Both the position numbers and the translations under genes were made by a program. The notes beneath the pieces were generated by a model. The model was not told the DNA's origin, did not search any database, and saw only the letters and a program-made list of their open reading frames with translations. Shown here one piece after another: positions 58,350 to 64,000 of a DNA stretch of 64,000 nucleotides. The DNA comes from Clavulina sp. PMI_390 (Eukaryota > Basidiomycota > Agaricomycetes > Cantharellales > Hydnaceae), in assembly GCA_015039315.1 (NCBI GenBank), contig WIDE01000084.1, positions 1 through 64,000 of the forward strand, written 5' to 3'. The stretch's first letter is position 1; each line of letters opens with the position of its first letter.

Positions 58350-59636
58350 ATGACAGCATCGGTTCGCTGGGACTTTGTCTTGAAGTATATTGTTGTTGGA
58401 GATGCTGGAGTAGGAAAGGTGGGTCATCTTACTGTCATACTAGTCACTAATCTAATCTAACCATCTTCTACTGTAGGTTTGCACCACCGCTGCTTTCTTT
58501 GGCATGGCTCAGAGTCTAACTACTGAGTTGAATATTTTCTAGAGCAGTCTGCTTGTTCGATTCACAGACCGAAGATTTTTGGCTAACCCTGGTGAGTGTG
58601 TCCTGCCAAAGGTCTCCATGACGGCGACCTGATCCCTCACTTCCGTAGACCCAACGGTTCGTGTGGCATTCCCCTTCACGACATCGTCCCCCGCAACCAA
58701 CCTCGCGTATATATCTAGCTCGGAGTAGAATTTGGGAGCAAGCTGATCCGGATAGAGGACCAGAACAAGACCATCAAGCTGCAATGTGAGTCCTCCCCCA
58801 AGACAAGGCCGCCGGCCATCTCGTGTGACGCGTGGGTGCTGACTCGCGTTGCCCCCGTGGGTTTGATCGGATCTAGGCTGGGACACTGCTGGGACCGAGA
58901 CATTTAGAGCAATAACGCGCTCGTATTATAGAGGTGCAGCAGGAGCGCTGTTGGTCTTTGACGTGACATCGCGACCCAGTACGTTGTTGTTGACATTTTC
59001 GTTCTCGGAGGCTCCTATAAGTGGCGCGCAATTTGACTTGACACGACGCGTCTACTTCTGTACAGGTTTTACAAATGCACGCATATGGCTTGAGGATATT
59101 CGTGCACATGCCGATCCTCACCTGACGTGTGTCCTTGTCGGTAAGTGGTTCTCAAATGATGTGCTGTTGTTACGCCAACTGAGCAGCTTCTTATTGCCAG
59201 CCAACAAGGTCGACCTATGTGAGAACGAGGACGAGACGACCCCTGGTGCTCGAAAGAGGCAAGTGTCGCATGAGGAGGCAGAGCTGTGGGCAAAGGAAGA
59301 GGGGCTTTTGTTTATTGAAGCAAGTGCGAAGACTGGTACCAATGTAGACGAGGTAGGTTCCCTGCACCTCATTCGCCGGCCCCACCGCATCAAACTAACG
59401 CCGGCCGGTTATAGGCATTTGATCGTGCTGCCCGTGATATCTTGAAGAAGATACAGCAAGGAGTCTTTGATGACAAAACAGTGAGATTCGCTACTGCCCC
59501 TTTTACGGTTGTGGCAGACACACTTATATGATCTGCTTCACAGTCACATGGAATCAAAACCGCGCGCTCTCCGAACGACCCTAGCCAAATGACGCTGGAG
59601 GGCGCGGGCAAACCGTCGAGAGGGGCATGCTGCTGA
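58350..59636 (+). CDS. Rab family small GTPase (Rab2/4/14-like)
   Basis: Nine exons: 58350-58418, 58543-58591, 58649-58656, 58719-58785, 58877-58978, 59066-59140, 59201-59352, 59412-59480, 59544-59636, giving 227 residues. It is a vesicle-traffic GTPase. The motifs are P-loop GDAGVGKS, switch I DPTLGVEFG, WDTAGTETFRAI, base recognition NKVDL, and SAKTG. The C-terminus ends in CC for geranylgeranylation. The switch I threonine lies in an 8-nt exon (58649-58656). RSYYRGAAGALLVFDVTSR and FTNARIWLEDIRAHAD place it near Rab2, Rab4 and Rab14; I cannot choose among them. An acidic insert (CENEDETTPGARKRQ) follows NKVDL. Confidence 0.9.
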
Positions 59637-59881
59637 CGCGTCCATCTATGCATTCAGTTTCGACCAAGCCCGCTTCTCTACCTCTTTTTGTGTTTTTGGT
59701 TTTCATTTCTTTATGCCATGATGTATTTGTACCCGATTATACCTTGTATTTCTGCTCTTATATACCAAGTAGCCAAGGTCTATATTCGTCGGGGGGCTTT
59801 TATTGAGGAATTTCCCCCAATTTCCACGACCCAAACAAGTGTCGCACTGCCTGTCTGTGGCCTCCAAACGACCTCCACCCC

Positions 59882-62823
59882 ATGTTGTCGCAGACGCCGT
59901 TCAGCGTCCATGCTTCCAATTTCCTGAAGCGTGGCCAACTTGATAGCTCTCAGGCATCTTCCCAGCCTCTCTTCTACTCTGCCACTGCCGGAGATGACGA
60001 CTCAGATGATGGGGATCCCTTTAGGAGGGGCGACGACACTCCTGGTGCCCGCAGCGTCGTTGGTGACGATAGCGTCCCCCGTCTCGATGGAGCTGCCGAC
60101 GACGACGTTCAAGACCTGAATGTCCTCTTTGATGCTCAGCAAGACGACAGTCCTTATCTCGACGACGACGAGCCCTCGAGTTCTGTGCACCCTCATCGAC
60201 CTCTATCCAACGACCATCCCTCTGTTCACATGAACTCAAGCATGAACATGATGATGAATGATGACCTTGATGACGACGATGTCTTCCCGGGCGATCTGGA
60301 CGCCTTGCCTACGATGGATTCAGAGATGTATGACTCCAACCCCAATCATGTGCGGAGGCCTGGCTTGTCCGCCTCGCAATCTGCCCTCAACTCTGCGCTG
60401 CTCGACAAGTCTTCTTTCGTGCCATCGCGAACGAGACGCCAGGAGAAACAACCCATGATGAGTCGCCAGAACTCCGGCGGATGGCGCTCACACCAGCAAG
60501 CAGCATCGCCCTCGCGCGGCGACAAATTTGCTCGCACTCGTTCACCTTTGCAGGGCTATCCAGAAGAGGACGAATATGATGAGGATTCTGGAATTCCTCC
60601 AGCATATCTCACTGCTGAGAGCCTCACACCGTCCTCGCCACCTGCTCGCTCTTCCCACCATCCTCACAACGGCGCACTGCCCCCTCCTACAACGCGCACT
60701 GCAATGTCCGTACAGCTTAACGAGTCATTGCTCCCTAGGGACGGGGTCTCCAGAAGCCTGTTCTTCCTCCCGGATCCCGACAGGCCCGTGGGGAGGAACA
60801 AGTATCATGACCCTGAGTGGATGACGGCGTGGCTGACAGCCGCGTCTTTATGTGCGGTCGGGAGTGTGCTGATATTCTTCGTCACTGATGTAAGTGTACT
60901 TCGTGTGAAAACTGACTGGCCGTATCGTGTCACTTAATGCGATACTTACTCCTTATCTGTGGCGTTGTAGTCTTCGCCTTCTGTGCCAAAGTCTCCGCCT
61001 ACGGACGCCCAAAGCCCAATCCCCTATTCGACGCTCACGCACACTATCCCTCTCCTCACGATGCTGACGCTAGCCAGCGCAGGCGCATCGTACGCCTACC
61101 TGATGTGCGTTATATATCCTACTTGATTGATTTGCCCGAACCAGTAAAGACCCGAATCTGACCCTCGGCTTCATTTAGTCTCTTCCGGTTTGCCGTACGG
61201 CCGATGCTCATCCTCACCGCAGTCTCCACACCACTGTTCCTGTTCTTATCTGCCGCGTATGCCTTTTCGGGCTCGTTCTTCTCAGAGACAGGCGTCGCTC
61301 CAACGTGGGGCGAGACAATAGGGTGAGTGACACCGTTTTGGTGTCGCGTGAGCCTTATTGCATACTCACATCGCTATCTACCTAGGCTGCGATTGTTCTC
61401 TATCATCCCTCTAGGCTTCGCATACCTTTCAGCCAAGTCGTTCTACCAGCGATATGAGTCGCTGGTGCAGACCGCCTCGGTCGTTGAGGTTAGTCGCCTT
61501 CGTATACGTCATGATAACGCCCAACTCACTCACTGTTGTCTTCAGCTCTCAACATCCCTTCTTATCAGCCACCCTAGCGTCCTAGCCCTCTCCATGGCGA
61601 TCCTGATGGCTTGCTTCGTCGGCTCCATCCCCTTCCTGTCCCTTGCGATGCGGTTGCTCCTCTTCGGGTACTTTACTCACCCATCGAGTGATGCCCATGT
61701 GTGGGTGTGGCACGTCAGGGACTGGGCCGGGACTCTGGCGACCTTCGTCGTGATTGTCTGGCTGTGGAGCTGGGCTATCGCTCGTGGCACTATGCGAGTG
61801 GTGGTCAGTGGTGTAGTTGGACACTGGTACTTCACTGCGTAAGCAACACGCGACTATGATTGAAGAACACTCATCTGATTGTCGTTTAATATGTGTAGAA
61901 ATGACCCAGCCTATACTTTGCTATCACAAACACAGGCCACTCGCGCGGCCTTCTCTCGCGCTTCTGGTCCATCGCTTGGCTCCATTTGTGCCAGTTCCAT
62001 CACCATTGCCTCTGTGCAGGCATCACTCTGGGCTATTCGATGGATGCGAACCCTCACCACTCCGCCACAACTCCGATTCCTCGCTCCTCTTCACCCCCTG
62101 GCTTTCGTAGGACGATGGATTGCTCCGCTCGACTCTGTTAGCACCTATGCGCTGGTCTATATTGGTATCACCGGCGACAACTTCTGGAATAGTGCACAGA
62201 AGGCGAGGGGTATCGTGTCCAATCATGGCACGCCGACCGCTACCAATGCCACCGTTGTAGACGATGATGACTCTGAGGATGAGGTCCCAGTGAGAAGGCG
62301 GGCACCTCGGCGTCATGTGCGCCGTATTTCCGACTGTGAGTTCTTTGCGTCTTCCTATTCCGAAGCGTACACGTTGCTGACTCTGGGTCATGTGTGCAGA
62401 CACGATGGTTTCGAGCTTGCTCACGCTGAGTGCCCTGTCATTGGCGGTCTTCTCAGCCGTTGGAGGATACGTCTTCGCCGCCCACACGCTTGCCGGGCCC
62501 ACGAACGCGCCGCTCGCCGCCCTAACCTGCGGTATTGTTACGTTCTTGACTGTCAAGTTTGGTCTCGATCTGGGCGAGGACGCGTGAGTGGCAATATCTG
62601 CTATGCAAGTTCTATTATGAATCTAACATCAATGACCTCTATCTTAGCGCGGATGCCATCTACATCTGCTATCATATCGACCTTCAAGCTGGGACGAGAC
62701 ATCGTGCAGAAGTCTTCGAAGTGGTACGTTTGGCTCCCTCCACTGCTGCTCGGATACAATCTCATCCTCATATTTCTATCTAGTTCGAAGGGCGCCAGCC
62801 TCAAGGGCCAATAGCAGTGTAGA
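59882..62823 (+). CDS. PNS1: Choline-transporter-like (CTL/PNS1) membrane protein
   Basis: Nine exons: 59882-60889, 60971-61104, 61179-61322, 61386-61488, 61546-61838, 61899-62335, 62400-62583, 62648-62723, 62785-62823, giving 805 residues. Residues 1 to about 305 are cytosolic, acidic (runs of Asp) and Ser-rich. The membrane part begins at WMTAWLTAASLCAVGSVLIF and has about ten helices. The CTL signatures are visible: VSTYALVYIGITGDNFWNSA, AHTLAGPTNAPLAALTCGIVTFLTVKFGLDL and ADAIYICYHIDLQAG, where the D-IY-CY-D pattern is diagnostic. Yeast Pns1 and vertebrate CTLs share these; choline transport is shown only for some animal members, so the substrate here is unknown. The acidic loop in exon 6 (VDDDDSEDEVPVRRR) is hydrophilic. 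Confidence 0.9.
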
Positions 62824-63079
62824 AACTGCCTCAATATGTCATCCTTCCCTCTGCATTTCCATGAATTCAGGCTTGCCTGACTGGCTACCTTTGTCATCGT
62901 TCTGCTGTTTCTTGCATGTTCCTTTCTTCATTCATTTTTTCAGTGCTGCAAGGCACGGACTTCATGTTCATATCTGTTGGTTGTTTCTGATTAGACTCGT
63001 ATATAATCTGTTGGTTTCCACAATTGTCTTCATTTGCCTTCACGCACACAAGGCGAAGATTATTTACCATTGTTGACAC

Positions 63080-64000
63080 ATGTCGCTCGTCAAGTTTTCT
63101 GGACCCGAAGCTTTTTCGTATCGCCTCGCTCTTTCGATTCTGAGCGGGCGCCCAGTAAGGATCGATGGAATTAGGTCAAGTGATACTAACCCTGGTCTGA
63201 GAGGTGAGGATCTTCACCATGATAAGCATGCCATGCATTGTGCCACAATCGAGGCTCACGCCTACGATAGACTATGAGATCAGCCTCCTTCGATTGCTCG
63301 AGAAAGTCACAAATGGTACCACTATTGAGATATCCTATACTGGTATGTTTCTATTAACCGCAGGTGTATCAGGCGTCTCATAGCAGTTGTGAATGCTAGG
63401 TACCTCGGTCTTGCTCAAGCCAGGAGTTATTACCGGTGGCCCAGTCACCCATGATTGCCCCTTATCCCGATCCGTTGGGTACTTCCTTGAACCAATGATG
63501 CTCCTCGCTCCCTTTTCGAAACGACCCATCCTGTTGACACTTCGCGGGGTGACGTCCAATGACGAGGATCTTTCGGTTCGTAGCTTTAGTCTTTCGAACT
63601 GTACCTTCATCCCTTATGCTCAATGTCTTTATTTTAGGTCGATCTGATTCGGACAGTCTCGCTGCCTCATCTCCAGATGTTCGGTATATCAGAGGGACTC
63701 GAACTCCGAGTAAGTGAACCCCCAGGCTCCAATATCTCTCCAATTCTTCAACATCTATCCCATTCCTTCATAGATAAAGAAACGTGGTGCTGCTCCTTTA
63801 GGTGGAGGCGAGGTCCAATTTCTCTGCCCTGTGATCAAACAGGCGAAAACGCTGAATTTTGTTGCGCCTGGTAAGATCAAACGAATTCGTGGGATAGCGT
63901 GAGTGTCATATTACTATTCTCCCCACAATTCTCTATTTCTCACCAAATTTCTCTCCAGCCATGCTGTTCGAATAAGCCCCCAATTCTCTCATCGGATGAT
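63080..64000 (+). CDS. RCL1: RNA 3'-terminal phosphate cyclase-like protein RCL1, 5' part (truncated by window edge)
   Basis: Six exons are visible: 63080-63203, 63271-63342, 63400-63575, 63638-63709, 63774-63898 and 63959 to the window end, about 203 residues of a family that is usually 360-400 long. RCL1 works in the nucleolar U3 processome for 18S rRNA maturation with the GTPase BMS1. Diagnostic features are FSGPEAFSYRLALSILSGRPV, RSSDTNPGLRDYEISLLRLL, TGTSVLLKPGVITGG and GGGEVQFLCPVIKQ. The cyclase-type catalytic His region lies beyond the window, so activity cannot be judged here; known RCL1 proteins are inactive as cyclases. Confidence 0.93.

Noticed and set aside
1..64000. CRISPR arrays, rRNA, operons or ribosome binding sites
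   Set aside because: The window is eukaryotic nuclear DNA with spliceosomal introns; no regular repeat-spacer structure was seen.

Overview
This window is intron-dense fungal nuclear DNA, almost certainly from a basidiomycete of the Agaricomycetes. Most genes are split by many 50-75 nt GT-AG introns. Agaricomycete-type families are present: a DUF6533-like membrane protein, a CTL/PNS1 choline-transporter-like protein, a six-hairpin GH88/GH105-like enzyme and expanded kinase-like proteins. Gene content and style recall Cantharellales such as Rhizoctonia or Ceratobasidium, but that placement is inference. All gene models were spliced by hand: exon phases add up and splice sites were checked by eye, so single-exon boundaries may be off.

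Left part (1-11 kb): gene-poor and apparently decaying. It starts with the 3' part of a DUF6533-like membrane protein, followed by coding-like scraps, two degenerate related copies near 2.55 and 4.86 kb, and one intact kinase-like gene (6259-8456).

Central part (11-24 kb): a Zn2Cys6 transcription factor faces a divergently transcribed protein with four repeats of a dsRNA-binding-like module. The C-4 methylsterol oxidase gene ERG25 and a large unknown Agaricomycete-type protein follow.

Transporter and housekeeping part (24-46.6 kb): three tandem paralogues of an EamA/DMT (SLC35G-like) transporter with nearly identical exon maps; a secreted GH88/GH105-like protein; farnesyltransferase beta (RAM1); the TFIIIB subunit BRF1; two tandem lactate-2-monooxygenase-like FMN enzymes; and glyoxalase II.

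Kinase-like island (47-56.1 kb): three tandem genes share an unfamiliar N-terminal region of about 350-400 residues fused to an eroded protein-kinase fold. This is the best candidate for an undescribed system.

Right part (56.5-64 kb): compact housekeeping genes: a mitochondrial cytochrome c oxidase subunit (COX5/COX IV), the ATP synthase epsilon subunit, a Rab GTPase, a PNS1-like transporter and the beginning of RCL1, which runs off the window. I see no transposase, reverse transcriptase, rRNA, convincing tRNA or CRISPR array.
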